From: Mitsuaria sp. GD03876
Lineage (GTDB): Bacteria > Pseudomonadota > Gammaproteobacteria > Burkholderiales > Burkholderiaceae_C
Length of the DNA: 64,000 nt
Assembly (NCBI RefSeq): GCF_029840635.1
Contig: NZ_JAOCCU010000014.1
Location: 62,001-126,000, forward strand
Reading direction: 5' to 3'
The notes under the pieces: model-generated
Told to the model about the DNA's origin: nothing
The model's input: only the letters and a program-made list of their open reading frames with translations
The model's database searches: none
Program-made: the position numbers and the translations under genes
Part shown: one piece after another, positions 46,804 through 55,267 of the stretch
Layout of the letters: every line of letters starts with the position of its first letter
Position numbering within the stretch: position 1 is the stretch's first letter

Positions 46804-47060
46804 GATGGGTGCCTTTGAGAGAGCGGTTGAGGTCGGTGTCTGGTGTCGAGGGCGGTGTCGTTTGCCCATGTCGGAACAATAGATGTCGACCTCATCCGCA
46901 TAAATGGGCCGCCAGCGAATGCGCTGTTCCCAGAGAATCAACAATCCAAGCACCGAGCGCCGCTTCACCAGAATCGACGTCTCTTCAATCGAATGGCACC
47001 CATGCGAAATGCAAGAACGCCCGGCACGCAGGTCGATCTGGAATCGAAGGAATGCTGCCC

Positions 47061-47621
47061 ATGAGCGTCACATCACCGATCACTCCATGGCCTCTCACAC
47101 GCCTCGACGGCGCGTTCATCACGGGATGGTCGGGACTGGAGATGGCGCTCGATGGCGGAAATGCCGTGGTGACGGACGAGACTGCGGTCACCGGTTTCTT
47201 CGGCGATACCCCGGTCGTCTGGGAGCATCCAGACGTCCCGTACCGACAGTTCGTGAGCCTTGAAATCGAAGTGGACTCCGGAGTTCGCTTTCAGCTGTTT
47301 GGCGACGATTCGATCGACGGGTCGAGCGGCTTGCTCCTCATGGAGGTGGTCCGTGAGCCGGTCCGTATCCCGGAAACGGTTGGCGAGATTTATCGGACTC
47401 GGACTTTGGGCTGCCTGCCGACAGGGACGGCAACGCTCACCGTGCTTGGGCAGAGCACGACCGGGGCCATCACGGATGTTGCGTTGAACTTCGAGGGGCA
47501 GGTATTGCGCCTGATAGCCGGCGAGGTACATCCACGCCAGGATGGCACCTTCCACATCGCGATTCCAGACGAGTCGGTACTTGTTCAACTGAATGGTGCA
47601 CGACCCGACCCCGCCAGTTGA
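47061..47621 (+). CDS. Unrecognised 186-residue protein, copy 1
   Basis: No family recognised. The start at 47061 is set by AAGGA nine bases upstream; an in-frame ATG at 47052 is too close to that site. The protein is soluble, acidic and predicted mostly beta (FITGWSGLEMALDGGNAVVT, RFQLFGDDSID, TLTVLGQSTTGAITDVALNF, RQDGTFHIAIPDESVLVQLNG). No export signal. Its length, fold type and partner gene would suit an immunity-like protein; this is inference. The following gene begins 103 bp downstream in the same direction. Identical copy at 51087. Confidence 0.6.
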   Translation: MSVTSPITPWPLTRLDGAFITGWSGLEMALDGGNAVVTDETAVTGFFGDTPVVWEHPDVPYRQFVSLEIEVDSGVRFQLFGDDSIDGSSGLLLMEVVREPVRIPETVGEIYRTRTLGCLPTGTATLTVLGQSTTGAITDVALNFEGQVLRLIAGEVHPRQDGTFHIAIPDESVLVQLNGARPDPAS

Positions 47622-47724
47622 TTCGAGGCGGCCGGATGCTGGGCAGTGGCTTTCTTGGATCTCTGTAAGAACACCTTCGATCGCGAGCTTCGCGACGCAT
47701 GGATAACTGAACCCTGGGGGGAAC

Positions 47725-48342
47725 ATGGGACTGGCTTTGCAAGTTGGCGGTTTCGACGACGAGGACCAGGAGATCTTCGATCCGCTGTCCGCGGCGTTGG
47801 TCGAAGCAGGACTTCCGCCGTATGAGGAACCGCGAAGTCCTGGCGCCGAGGCGGTTTATTCCTGCGGCATGTGGGGCTACTCCGGCCTGCACACGCTGAG
47901 GAGAGTGGCGGCCTATCTTGGCGAGGGCTTGCCAATTCCCGGACCTTCTCGAGAGCATGCGGCTTCCGACCCCGTCCTGGAGGGCTTCTACGACCTGATG
48001 GCCCCGGGATTCGAGCATCTGGTGCTGCACAGCGACTGCGAAGGCTTCTACGCGCCGATCCGCTTTGAAGAAGTCATTTTCCCAAGCGACGAACTCAAGG
48101 TTCCGGGTGGCATGGTGGGATCCGCCGTGAAACTGCTGGAAGAGTGCCTGCGCCTGGCCCAGTGGTTGGAACTGCCGACAGACATCGACGCTGAAGGCGA
48201 CGAAGTCTGGGCGGCGGCGGAAACGCCGGTGACCGAAGGTCCGAAGTGGAAACGTTATGGCGTGGAATCCTTCACCTGCATCCGGCTTATTCGAGCCTGC
48301 GAGGCCTCCATCAAGAGCGGCGCGGCGCTGGTGTTCTGCTGA
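47725..48342 (+). CDS. Unrecognised 205-residue protein, copy 1
   Basis: No named family recalled with confidence. It begins MGLALQVGGFDDEDQEIFDP; the middle has GMWGYSGLHTLRRVAAYL and HLVLHSDCEGFYAPIRFEEV, and the end has GSAVKLLEECLRLAQWLELP. No signal peptide or membrane segment. The HSDCEGFY segment with a GS...LLEE helix recalls small proteins encoded beside polymorphic toxins, but I cannot name one. It converges on DUF4148 copy A2 at a bidirectional terminator. Identical copy at 51751. Confidence 0.62.
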   Translation: MGLALQVGGFDDEDQEIFDPLSAALVEAGLPPYEEPRSPGAEAVYSCGMWGYSGLHTLRRVAAYLGEGLPIPGPSREHAASDPVLEGFYDLMAPGFEHLVLHSDCEGFYAPIRFEEVIFPSDELKVPGGMVGSAVKLLEECLRLAQWLELPTDIDAEGDEVWAAAETPVTEGPKWKRYGVESFTCIRLIRACEASIKSGAALVFC

Positions 48343-48366
48343 AGTCGTTGACGCAAAGGGGGAACG

Positions 48367-48397
48367 CAAAACGCCCGGCAAGCCGGGCGTTCTGTTT
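48367..48397. terminator. Bidirectional terminator between 205-residue gene and DUF4148 copy A2
   Basis: AACGCCCGG-CAAG-CCGGGCGTT stem (48370-48391) with CTGTTTG on the right and GCAAA on the left; identical copy at 52393. Confidence 0.8.
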
Positions 48398-48413
48398 GGG
48401 GCGATCGAATCGA

Positions 48414-48746
48414 TCAGCGGGCGGCGACGCCTTCGGTCACGGCGCCCTTGCCTTCCTTGGCGGCGAATTTCTGAACCAGCGCCGCGTACTTCGGCGAGGC
48501 CTTCAGCTCGGCATACCGCGCTTCGGCCTTGGCGCGTTGGCCAACGTTCAGCGCGAAGTCTTCGGTGCGGTCCGCCGCCGCCAGGCCGGATTCGCGATAG
48601 ATCTCCAGATCAGCCAGCACTTCAGCGCGGGACTTCTGGCTCGCGGTGATCGGGTCGAGGTGGCTGTAGCTCTGCGCGAAGGCCGACGAGCCCACGGCGG
48701 AAACAGCGATCAGGGCGGCGGCGATCAGGGTCTTGGTGGCGGTCAT
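48414..48746 (-). CDS. DUF4148 domain-containing exported protein, copy A2 (chimeric copy)
   Basis: 110 residues, same product as A3 (C-terminal GAVTEGVAAR). Its 3' part (48414-48612) matches copy A3 base for base where compared, while its 5' part and leader match copy A1. The switch lies in the 144-bp block common to all three A copies (48613-48756). This is the expected product of unequal crossing-over between A1 and A3. Signal peptide and DUF4148 motifs are intact, so it is probably functional. Confidence 0.9.
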   Translation of the reverse strand: MTATKTLIAAALIAVSAVGSSAFAQSYSHLDPITASQKSRAEVLADLEIYRESGLAAADRTEDFALNVGQRAKAEARYAELKASPKYAALVQKFAAKEGKGAVTEGVAAR

Positions 48747-49051
48747 GATGGGTTCCCTTGAGAGAGCGGTTGAGGTCGGTGTCTGGTGTCGAGGGCGGTT
48801 TCGTTTGCCCATGTCGAAACAATAGACGTCGACCTCATCCGCATAAATGCAGCCACCGCGAATGCGCCGTTGCTGGCGGAACCACAATCAGGGAATCCCT
48901 CGCGGATCCGCTTCGGAACGATTGCGGTCGTTCATCAGAACGGTGCCGATGGACCGCTCTCGGCCAGGAGTGGCCGGTCAACGAGGACTGCTTTGCTCCA
49001 GTTCAGCGCTTCTTTCTGGTTTGCTGATCTCATGCTCAAATCCCGACCCAA

Positions 49052-49438
49052 ATGAAAGACCGCATCAACTTCGTCGACGAGATTCTTGGCTTCATGTTCG
49101 AGCAAGGATTTGCTCGCAAATTCGAAGAGGTTGGGTCTCCCCCGAACGACCTCGATGTATGGTTTCGGAATGCACAGGTCTTCAGAACAGTGACAACCGA
49201 GAGGATGATCTCTAACGAGCAGCGTATTCGCCTCTTGGTACTCATTGAGGCGATCCGCCTCGACGCTATGTACGGAGCGTTGCCTGGCGAACCGCAGGAG
49301 TTTGATCTGACCGCTTACGAGTTCTCAGAGGATCTGCTGCTCTACAAGGAGCGAGTGATTGAGGAGGTCTTGCGTCAAGAATCAGTCCGTTCGTCAAAGA
49401 TTGACCCGTACCCGTCGGAAGGTACGCCACGCCATTGA
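49052..49438 (+). CDS. Unrecognised 128-residue protein, copy 2
   Basis: Product identical to the protein at 45026-45412: an acidic, helical, soluble protein of unknown family. The upstream 305-bp gap (48747-49051) is also the same, so expression signals are duplicated with the gene. Confidence 0.6.
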   Translation: MKDRINFVDEILGFMFEQGFARKFEEVGSPPNDLDVWFRNAQVFRTVTTERMISNEQRIRLLVLIEAIRLDAMYGALPGEPQEFDLTAYEFSEDLLLYKERVIEEVLRQESVRSSKIDPYPSEGTPRH

Positions 49439-49689
49439 CTTGATGACCACACTCGTCACGCCGAATATCACCATCGTTTGTCTGCTGCTGGTTAACAGTG
49501 GACATCGACGAGCGGCTGGTTTCGAGTAGGCGATCTGCAGGTGTTTGAGGACGCGCCTTAGGTCCGGCTCCAGCCTGAAGCGGCGGCAGCATCGCAGCGA
49601 GAGCGGCCCTGCCCTCGCTTGTCGAAAGCTCAATACTGTCAGCTCGAGCGCTCTCTATGATCGAGGCATCAGCGTAGTTTGAGGTGTTG

Positions 49690-50325
49690 ATGGCAGTTAG
49701 AAAGGTTGATCTTCCGCTCCTCAACGCATGGCTGTCCGCGCGGTCAATTGCGCGGCATCTGCCCCTACCGGTTTTCGATCACGGAGGACTGCGCGTCGAT
49801 GTCAACTCGGAATCGGAGACCTCGCGGTGGGTGTTCACCGAGGTTGGATGCGGACTTCGACAATTGGCGCGAGCCATCGACCGACCACGCTACTTCCTCA
49901 AACTTTGTGGCACGTCCGCTGACCTGAGAGCTGCGCTGCCGGCAGGTTGGGAGATTCAGTCCCCTGGATACTTCATGCATGCGGACAAGCAGATGCCTGT
50001 GCGATCTCTGCCGTTGGGATATAGCGTCAAAGTCGTCCGCGAAGACTCTGTGCTGCGCGCCCGGATCACGACGCGGACGGGTGAGCTCGCCGCCAGCGGC
50101 TATGCCGTCGAAACGTCGGAGGTGTTCATCTACGATCGAATCGTGACCGAGGCGAAACATCGCCGTCGAGGGCTAGGGGCGTGTCTGATGCAGTCGCTCC
50201 AGGGCGCGCGGAAGAATGTCGCCATACCCGAACTGCTCGTTGCAACTGAAGATGGCAGAGCCCTCTATTTGACGCTCGGTTGGGAGACCGTTTCCCCTTA
50301 CACCACGGCGACGATTGCGCCGTAG
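49690..50325 (+). CDS. GNAT-family N-acetyltransferase, copy 2
   Basis: Product identical to the GNAT at 45664-46299, including the HRRRGLG acetyl-CoA loop. The duplicate also keeps the same start context and downstream terminator, so the gene dosage is two in this window. Confidence 0.78.
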   Translation: MAVRKVDLPLLNAWLSARSIARHLPLPVFDHGGLRVDVNSESETSRWVFTEVGCGLRQLARAIDRPRYFLKLCGTSADLRAALPAGWEIQSPGYFMHADKQMPVRSLPLGYSVKVVREDSVLRARITTRTGELAASGYAVETSEVFIYDRIVTEAKHRRRGLGACLMQSLQGARKNVAIPELLVATEDGRALYLTLGWETVSPYTTATIAP

Positions 50326-50450
50326 CTACCACGGGAACGTCGGCATCGAGCGTTTTCCATCGCGGTCCGCTGGCGGCGTGGGGTCCAAGCAGCGACCGAA
50401 GTCGAGTGAGCCGACTTCCGCTCCCAGCCTGAAGCGGCTGCCTCAAACGC

Positions 50451-50481
50451 AAAACGCCCGTCAAGCCGGGCGTTTTGTTTG
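50451..50481. terminator. Bidirectional terminator between GNAT copy 2 and DUF4148 copy B2
   Basis: Same 10-bp AAAACGCCCG/CGGGCGTTTT hairpin as at 46425-46455. Confidence 0.85.
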
Positions 50482-50496
50482 CAGCGATCGAATCGA

Positions 50497-50829
50497 TCAG
50501 CGGGCGGCAACCCCTTCGGTCATCGCGCCCTTGCCTTCCTTGGCTGCGAATTTCTGAACCAGCGCCGCGTACCTCGGCGAGGCCTTCAGCTCGGCATACC
50601 GGGCTTCGGCCTTGACGCGCTGATTGATCTCGAGCGACGAATCTTCCGTGCGATCCACCGCGGCCAGGCCGGACTCGCGATAGATCTCCAGATCAGCCAG
50701 CACTTCGGCGCGGGACTTCTGGCTCGGGGTGATCGGGTCCAGGTGGCTGTAGCTCTGCGCGAAGGTCGACGTGCCCACGGCGGAAACAGCGATCAGGGCG
50801 GCGGCGATCAGGGTCTTGGTGGCGGTCAT
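50497..50829 (-). CDS. DUF4148 domain-containing exported protein, copy B2
   Basis: Identical in product to copy B1 (46471-46803): type-B signal peptide and TEDSSLEINQRVKAEARY. It lies wholly inside the second repeat unit. Confidence 0.88.
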   Translation of the reverse strand: MTATKTLIAAALIAVSAVGTSTFAQSYSHLDPITPSQKSRAEVLADLEIYRESGLAAVDRTEDSSLEINQRVKAEARYAELKASPRYAALVQKFAAKEGKGAMTEGVAAR

Positions 50830-51086
50830 GATGGGTGCCTTTGAGAGAGCGGTTGAGGTCGGTGTCTGGTGTCGAGGGCGGTGTCGTTTGCCCATGTCGG
50901 AACAATAGATGTCGACCTCATCCGCATAAATGGGCCGCCAGCGAATGCGCTGTTCCCAGAGAATCAACAATCCAAGCACCGAGCGCCGCTTCACCAGAAT
51001 CGACGTCTCTTCAATCGAATGGCACCCATGCGAAATGCAAGAACGCCCGGCACGCAGGTCGATCTGGAATCGAAGGAATGCTGCCC

Positions 51087-51647
51087 ATGAGCGTCACATC
51101 ACCGATCACTCCATGGCCTCTCACACGCCTCGACGGCGCGTTCATCACGGGATGGTCGGGACTGGAGATGGCGCTCGATGGCGGAAATGCCGTGGTGACG
51201 GACGAGACTGCGGTCACCGGTTTCTTCGGCGATACCCCGGTCGTCTGGGAGCATCCAGACGTCCCGTACCGACAGTTCGTGAGCCTTGAAATCGAAGTGG
51301 ACTCCGGAGTTCGCTTTCAGCTGTTTGGCGACGATTCGATCGACGGGTCGAGCGGCTTGCTCCTCATGGAGGTGGTCCGTGAGCCGGTCCGTATCCCGGA
51401 AACGGTTGGCGAGATTTATCGGACTCGGACTTTGGGCTGCCTGCCGACAGGGACGGCAACGCTCACCGTGCTTGGGCAGAGCACGACCGGGGCCATCACG
51501 GATGTTGCGTTGAACTTCGAGGGGCAGGTATTGCGCCTGATAGCCGGCGAGGTACATCCACGCCAGGATGGCACCTTCCACATCGCGATTCCAGACGAGT
51601 CGGTACTTGTTCAACTGAATGGTGCACGACCCGACCCCGCCAGTTGA
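51087..51647 (+). CDS. Unrecognised 186-residue protein, copy 2
   Basis: Identical in product to 47061-47621: a beta-rich soluble protein of unknown family, with the same Shine-Dalgarno spacing. The second member of each repeat unit's downstream gene pair follows at 51751. Confidence 0.6.
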   Translation: MSVTSPITPWPLTRLDGAFITGWSGLEMALDGGNAVVTDETAVTGFFGDTPVVWEHPDVPYRQFVSLEIEVDSGVRFQLFGDDSIDGSSGLLLMEVVREPVRIPETVGEIYRTRTLGCLPTGTATLTVLGQSTTGAITDVALNFEGQVLRLIAGEVHPRQDGTFHIAIPDESVLVQLNGARPDPAS

Positions 51648-51750
51648 TTCGAGGCGGCCGGATGCTGGGCAGTGGCTTTCTTGGATCTCTGTAAGAACAC
51701 CTTCGATCGCGAGCTTCGCGACGCATGGATAACTGAACCCTGGGGGGAAC

Positions 51751-52368
51751 ATGGGACTGGCTTTGCAAGTTGGCGGTTTCGACGACGAGGACCAGGAGAT
51801 CTTCGATCCGCTGTCCGCGGCGTTGGTCGAAGCAGGACTTCCGCCGTATGAGGAACCGCGAAGTCCTGGCGCCGAGGCGGTTTATTCCTGCGGCATGTGG
51901 GGCTACTCCGGCCTGCACACGCTGAGGAGAGTGGCGGCCTATCTTGGCGAGGGCTTGCCAATTCCCGGACCTTCTCGAGAGCATGCGGCTTCCGACCCCG
52001 TCCTGGAGGGCTTCTACGACCTGATGGCCCCGGGATTCGAGCATCTGGTGCTGCACAGCGACTGCGAAGGCTTCTACGCGCCGATCCGCTTTGAAGAAGT
52101 CATTTTCCCAAGCGACGAACTCAAGGTTCCGGGTGGCATGGTGGGATCCGCCGTGAAACTGCTGGAAGAGTGCCTGCGCCTGGCCCAGTGGTTGGAACTG
52201 CCGACAGACATCGACGCTGAAGGCGACGAAGTCTGGGCGGCGGCGGAAACGCCGGTGACCGAAGGTCCGAAGTGGAAACGTTATGGCGTGGAATCCTTCA
52301 CCTGCATCCGGCTTATTCGAGCCTGCGAGGCCTCCATCAAGAGCGGCGCGGCGCTGGTGTTCTGCTGA
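51751..52368 (+). CDS. Unrecognised 205-residue protein, copy 2
   Basis: Identical in product to 47725-48342 (HSDCEGFY-containing protein of unknown family). It converges on DUF4148 copy A3. Confidence 0.62.
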   Translation: MGLALQVGGFDDEDQEIFDPLSAALVEAGLPPYEEPRSPGAEAVYSCGMWGYSGLHTLRRVAAYLGEGLPIPGPSREHAASDPVLEGFYDLMAPGFEHLVLHSDCEGFYAPIRFEEVIFPSDELKVPGGMVGSAVKLLEECLRLAQWLELPTDIDAEGDEVWAAAETPVTEGPKWKRYGVESFTCIRLIRACEASIKSGAALVFC

Positions 52369-52392
52369 AGTCGTTGACGCAAAGGGGGAACG

Positions 52393-52423
52393 CAAAACGC
52401 CCGGCAAGCCGGGCGTTCTGTTT
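52393..52423. terminator. Bidirectional terminator between 205-residue gene copy 2 and DUF4148 copy A3
   Basis: Same hairpin as at 48367-48397. Confidence 0.8.
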
Positions 52424-52439
52424 GGGGCGATCGAATCGA

Positions 52440-52772
52440 TCAGCGGGCGGCGACGCCTTCGGTCACGGCGCCCTTGCCTTCCTTGGCGGCGAATTTCTGA
52501 ACCAGCGCCGCGTACTTCGGCGAGGCCTTCAGCTCGGCATACCGCGCTTCGGCCTTGGCGCGTTGGCCAACGTTCAGCGCGAAGTCTTCGGTGCGGTCCG
52601 CCGCCGCCAGGCCGGATTCGCGATAGATCTCCAGATCAGCCAGCACTTCAGCGCGGGACTTCTGGCTCGCGGTGATCGGGTCGAGGTGGCTGTAGCTCTG
52701 CGCGAAGGCCGACGAGCCCACGGCGGAAACAGCGATCAGGGCGGCGGCGATCAGGGTCTTGGTGGCGGTCAT
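52440..52772 (-). CDS. DUF4148 domain-containing exported protein, copy A3
   Basis: 110 residues, identical to A2 in product. Its upstream leader is related to, but not the same as, that of A1/A2: CCTTTGAG instead of CCCTTGAG, and a replaced block around 52812-52836. A3 is therefore the original right-hand copy, with its own flanking sequence. Homology to the A1 upstream region fades near 52945. Confidence 0.88.
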   Translation of the reverse strand: MTATKTLIAAALIAVSAVGSSAFAQSYSHLDPITASQKSRAEVLADLEIYRESGLAAADRTEDFALNVGQRAKAEARYAELKASPKYAALVQKFAAKEGKGAVTEGVAAR

Positions 52773-53084
52773 GATGGGTTCCTTTGAGAGAGCGGTTGAG
52801 GTCGGTGTCTGGGTTCGTTGCCGGCTTCGTTTGCCGTTGTCGAAACAATAGACGTCGACCCCATCCGCATAAATGCAGCCACCGCGAATGCGCTGTTGCT
52901 GGCGGAACAACAATCAGGGAATCCCTCGCAGATCCGCTGCGCAGCGACAGCGGATGCCTGGCTACGATTCGAATCTCGGCTTTGAATGCATCGGATGTAT
53001 CCCGCCCCTAGCGAGATCGAGCTGTCATTCATCGAGCGTGCATACGCTCGCTTGGGCAACGCCTCGCATTGGCTGGGCCCGAGC
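52773..53084. other. Gap between DUF4148 A3 and the small lipoprotein gene
   Basis: About 170 bases are the A3 leader and decaying homology to the A1 upstream region. The remainder (about 52945-53084) holds no supported gene; an ATG at 52986 opens a frame beginning MHRMYPAPSEIEL, but the frame runs antisense through the lipoprotein gene and looks accidental, or is the stub of a lost gene. Confidence 0.5.
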
Positions 53085-53231
53085 TCAGGAGGTCTGCTCA
53101 CAACCCGAAGGCGCGTAGCCGAGCTCTCTCTGAATCTGAGGCGGATCGCAAGACTTCTTGTCTGCCGGTGCGGCACAGCCGGCAAGCGCGACGAGCGCTG
53201 CCAGGAGAAAAATGGATGGGTACGTCCTCAT
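53085..53231 (-). CDS. Small lipoprotein, 48 residues
   Basis: Too short for routine ORF calling. The ATG at 53231 has an excellent AAGGAG seven bases upstream. The product starts MRTYPSIFLLAALVALAGC, a complete lipoprotein signal with lipobox LAGC; the mature part is CAAPADKKSCDPPQIQRELG followed by YAPSGCEQTS, with two further cysteines that could form a disulfide. No homologue recognised. It stands alone between DUF4148 A3 and the SDR gene on the same strand. The DNA between its stop and the DUF4148 gene shows no other gene. Confidence 0.65.
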   Translation of the reverse strand: MRTYPSIFLLAALVALAGCAAPADKKSCDPPQIQRELGYAPSGCEQTS

Positions 53232-53312
53232 GGGTGAGCTCCTTCAAGGTCTGGTCGCGATGGGGCGTCGTACGGCAATGACTTGCCGAAGCGTGTCCGT
53301 ACCGGCTTGGGC

Positions 53313-54119
53313 TCAGCCCAGGCCGAGCTGCTTGCGCAGGCTCTTGTCGACCGGGCCGGAGGGCATGAAGCGGCGCAGCTTGCTCAGCAGGCTGGCCTGG
53401 CCCGGGGGCGTGCGTCGCATCCGCCAGGTCCCGAACGCCGCATCGACGATGGTGAGGGCGACGACCGTCGGGTCATCGCCGCGATTGACATTGGCGGAGA
53501 ACGACTGCGTAACCCGCTGGCGTTCCTTGTCGTAGGCATTGATCAACGCGGCCACGTGAGGCGAGTTGGCATCGAGGCTGGTCTTCGTGTACGAAGGCTG
53601 GACCAGGGTCACGCGGATGCCGAACTGGCGCACCTCGTGATCCAACGATTCCGACAGCCCTTCGATGGCGTGCTTGGATGCCGCGTAGAGACCCATGTAG
53701 GGTCCCGGCAGGAAACCCAGCACGGAGCTGATGTTGATGATCCTGCCCTGCCGCCGCTCTCGCATGTGCGGCAACACCGCCTGCGAGACTCTGAGAACAC
53801 CCAGCACGTTGGTATCGAACAGGGCGGCCGCCTCGGCAGGCATGGTCTCCTCCACCGCACCCATCATGTTGACGCCGGCGCTGTTGACGAGGACATCGAC
53901 CCGCCCAGCGCGGCTGATCACTGTCTGAACGCCAGCAAGCACCGAGGTATCGCTGCGAACGTCCATCTCGACCAGTTCGACGCCGGCGACTGGGGTGGCT
54001 TTCTGGAGGTTGCGCACGGTGCCGAAGACGCGGCTGCCGCGCGAGAGGAACTTCTTGGCTGTCGCCAGCCCAATGCCGGAGGACACGCCGGTGATCAGGA
54101 CAACAGGTTGATTCGTCAT
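53313..54119 (-). CDS. Short-chain dehydrogenase/reductase (classical SDR)
   Basis: 268 residues from the ATG at 54119. The cofactor motif is [20 protein letters not shown], with NSAGVNM in place of the usual NNAG. The catalytic residues are in [11 protein letters not shown] (Ser) and [19 protein letters not shown] (YxxxK). The C-terminus is basic. It is the last gene of the block behind the RND pump, 184 bp after the FAD oxidoreductase, so it may be transcribed with it. The substrate is unknown. Confidence 0.88.
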   Translation of the reverse strand: MTNQPVVLITGVSSGIGLATAKKFLSRGSRVFGTVRNLQKATPVAGVELVEMDVRSDTSVLAGVQTVISRAGRVDVLVNSAGVNMMGAVEETMPAEAAALFDTNVLGVLRVSQAVLPHMRERRQGRIINISSVLGFLPGPYMGLYAASKHAIEGLSESLDHEVRQFGIRVTLVQPSYTKTSLDANSPHVAALINAYDKERQRVTQSFSANVNRGDDPTVVALTIVDAAFGTWRMRRTPPGQASLLSKLRRFMPSGPVDKSLRKQLGLG

Positions 54120-54303
54120 GGAGATCTCGGAATGGTCAGGGGTACGAGGGCAAAGCGCCGCCCAACGCGTGCCCATGCACGCGTGACACCTCGTCTTGGG
54201 GTCGCCGCTGACGGCGCGACCAAGGCAACTCTTTGGATCGCGTCCTCGCGCGGATCGCCCTTCTTGCGGCAGCCCGTGGCCACCGCGGAAGGGATCGGTG
54301 CGC

Positions 54304-55197
54304 TCAGGTCAGCATCGACTGCTGGGCGAAGATGCCCGCCATCGCGCCCTGCCAAGTTGCCTGGGTGACCGAGGGCAGGAACGGTGTGGCGAGATCGCCG
54401 GCGGCGTAGACGCCGGGCATGCTGGTCTGGCGGCGTTCGTCGACCTTGAGGGCGATGCCGACGGGCGTATCGACCGTGGCAAGGCCGAGGGACGCGTGCA
54501 GGTTCGCGGAAGGTCTGTTGCGCGGATGTGCGAACAGGACGTCGATCGCGACATTACGGCGGGACTCGAGATTGACAGTGGTGATATGGCCCTCGTGATG
54601 GGCGATCTCGATGATGCGGCCATCGACGACTGGAATCTTGCGGCGCGCCAGGTCGGCCTGGATATCGGGGGCGATGTCGTGACCATCGGCGAACACCGTC
54701 AACTTGTCAGTCCAATCGAGAAACAGCCTGGCGGATTGGTGCGACTGCGGGCTGGACCAGACGAGGCCCCAATGCCGGCCGGCGACCTCGAAGCCGTCGC
54801 AATAGGGGCAGGGCACGATGGACGTGCCCCAGCTTTCGGCAAAGCCCGGCACATCGGGCATCTGGTCGGTGACGCCATAGCTCAGGATCACGCGGCGTGC
54901 CCCCAGGCTTTGGCCATCGCCGGTGAGGACAGTGAAATTGTCGATGACACCCGAGACGCTCTCGGCGCGGGCATTGACCGTTCTGATCGCGGGATACCGC
55001 TCCAGCTGCCGCCGCGCCTCGGCCAGGATGTCCAGCGGTGGCTTGTGATCGTGGCCGAGCAGTCCATGCGAGTGTCCGGCGAAGCGATTGCGCGGGAGTC
55101 CGGTATCGAGGACGGTGACCTTGCGGCCGGCCCGGCCGAGCTGCAAGGCGGCGGCGAGACCGGCAAAGCTGCCGCCAATGATGATGACGTCATCCAT
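54304..55197 (-). CDS. NAD(P)/FAD-dependent oxidoreductase, thioredoxin-reductase-like
   Basis: 297 residues from the ATG at 55197, which has GGAG upstream; an ATG at 55275 would add 26 poorly structured residues. The FAD site is [22 protein letters not shown]. The redox-type CPYC lies in [19 protein letters not shown], and the second FAD contact is in [13 protein letters not shown]. It resembles the small thioredoxin-reductase-like flavoproteins often paired with regulators or transporters rather than TrxB itself. It lies 70 bp after the RND permease in the same direction. Confidence 0.88.
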   Translation of the reverse strand: MDDVIIIGGSFAGLAAALQLGRAGRKVTVLDTGLPRNRFAGHSHGLLGHDHKPPLDILAEARRQLERYPAIRTVNARAESVSGVIDNFTVLTGDGQSLGARRVILSYGVTDQMPDVPGFAESWGTSIVPCPYCDGFEVAGRHWGLVWSSPQSHQSARLFLDWTDKLTVFADGHDIAPDIQADLARRKIPVVDGRIIEIAHHEGHITTVNLESRRNVAIDVLFAHPRNRPSANLHASLGLATVDTPVGIALKVDERRQTSMPGVYAAGDLATPFLPSVTQATWQGAMAGIFAQQSMLT

Positions 55198-55267
55198 GGT
55201 GATGGGCTCCGTGTTGTGGATGGAAGGGGTCGGTTGGAAAGACTGCGCAGGCGCGGCGTCTGCGTGC

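Larger units (their letters stand above)
44587..48612. repeat. Tandem repeat unit, copy 1 (4,026 bp)
   Basis: Each stretch I compared in 44587-48756 recurs unchanged exactly 4,026 bases later (48613-52782), and all genes inside have identical predicted proteins. The left boundary is inside DUF4148 copy A1: mismatches end at 44586. The unit holds the 5' part of a type-A DUF4148 gene, a 128-residue protein, a GNAT, a type-B DUF4148 gene, two unrecognised proteins, and the 3' part of the next type-A gene. It is a direct tandem duplication. Confidence 0.95.
48613..52638. repeat. Tandem repeat unit, copy 2 (4,026 bp)
   Basis: Second direct copy of 44587-48612. Identity continues for a further 144 bases to 52782, where a T replaces C just upstream of the DUF4148 A3 start; beyond that the leaders are only similar. 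No transposase, target-site duplication or recombinase flanks the unit, so homologous recombination is the simplest origin. Confidence 0.95.

Noticed and set aside
44342-52423. Idea that the repeated hairpins are integron attC sites
   Set aside because: They lack attC core sites and have terminator features in both directions, and no integrase is seen in the window; cassette-like behaviour would have to rest on homologous recombination.
44587-52782. Idea that the tandem repeat is a composite transposon
   Set aside because: No transposase, terminal inverted repeats or target duplication; boundaries fall inside DUF4148 genes.
52986-53237. Plus-strand 83-codon frame beginning MHRMYPAPSEIEL
   Set aside because: Antisense to the well-supported small lipoprotein gene and lacking a ribosome-binding site.
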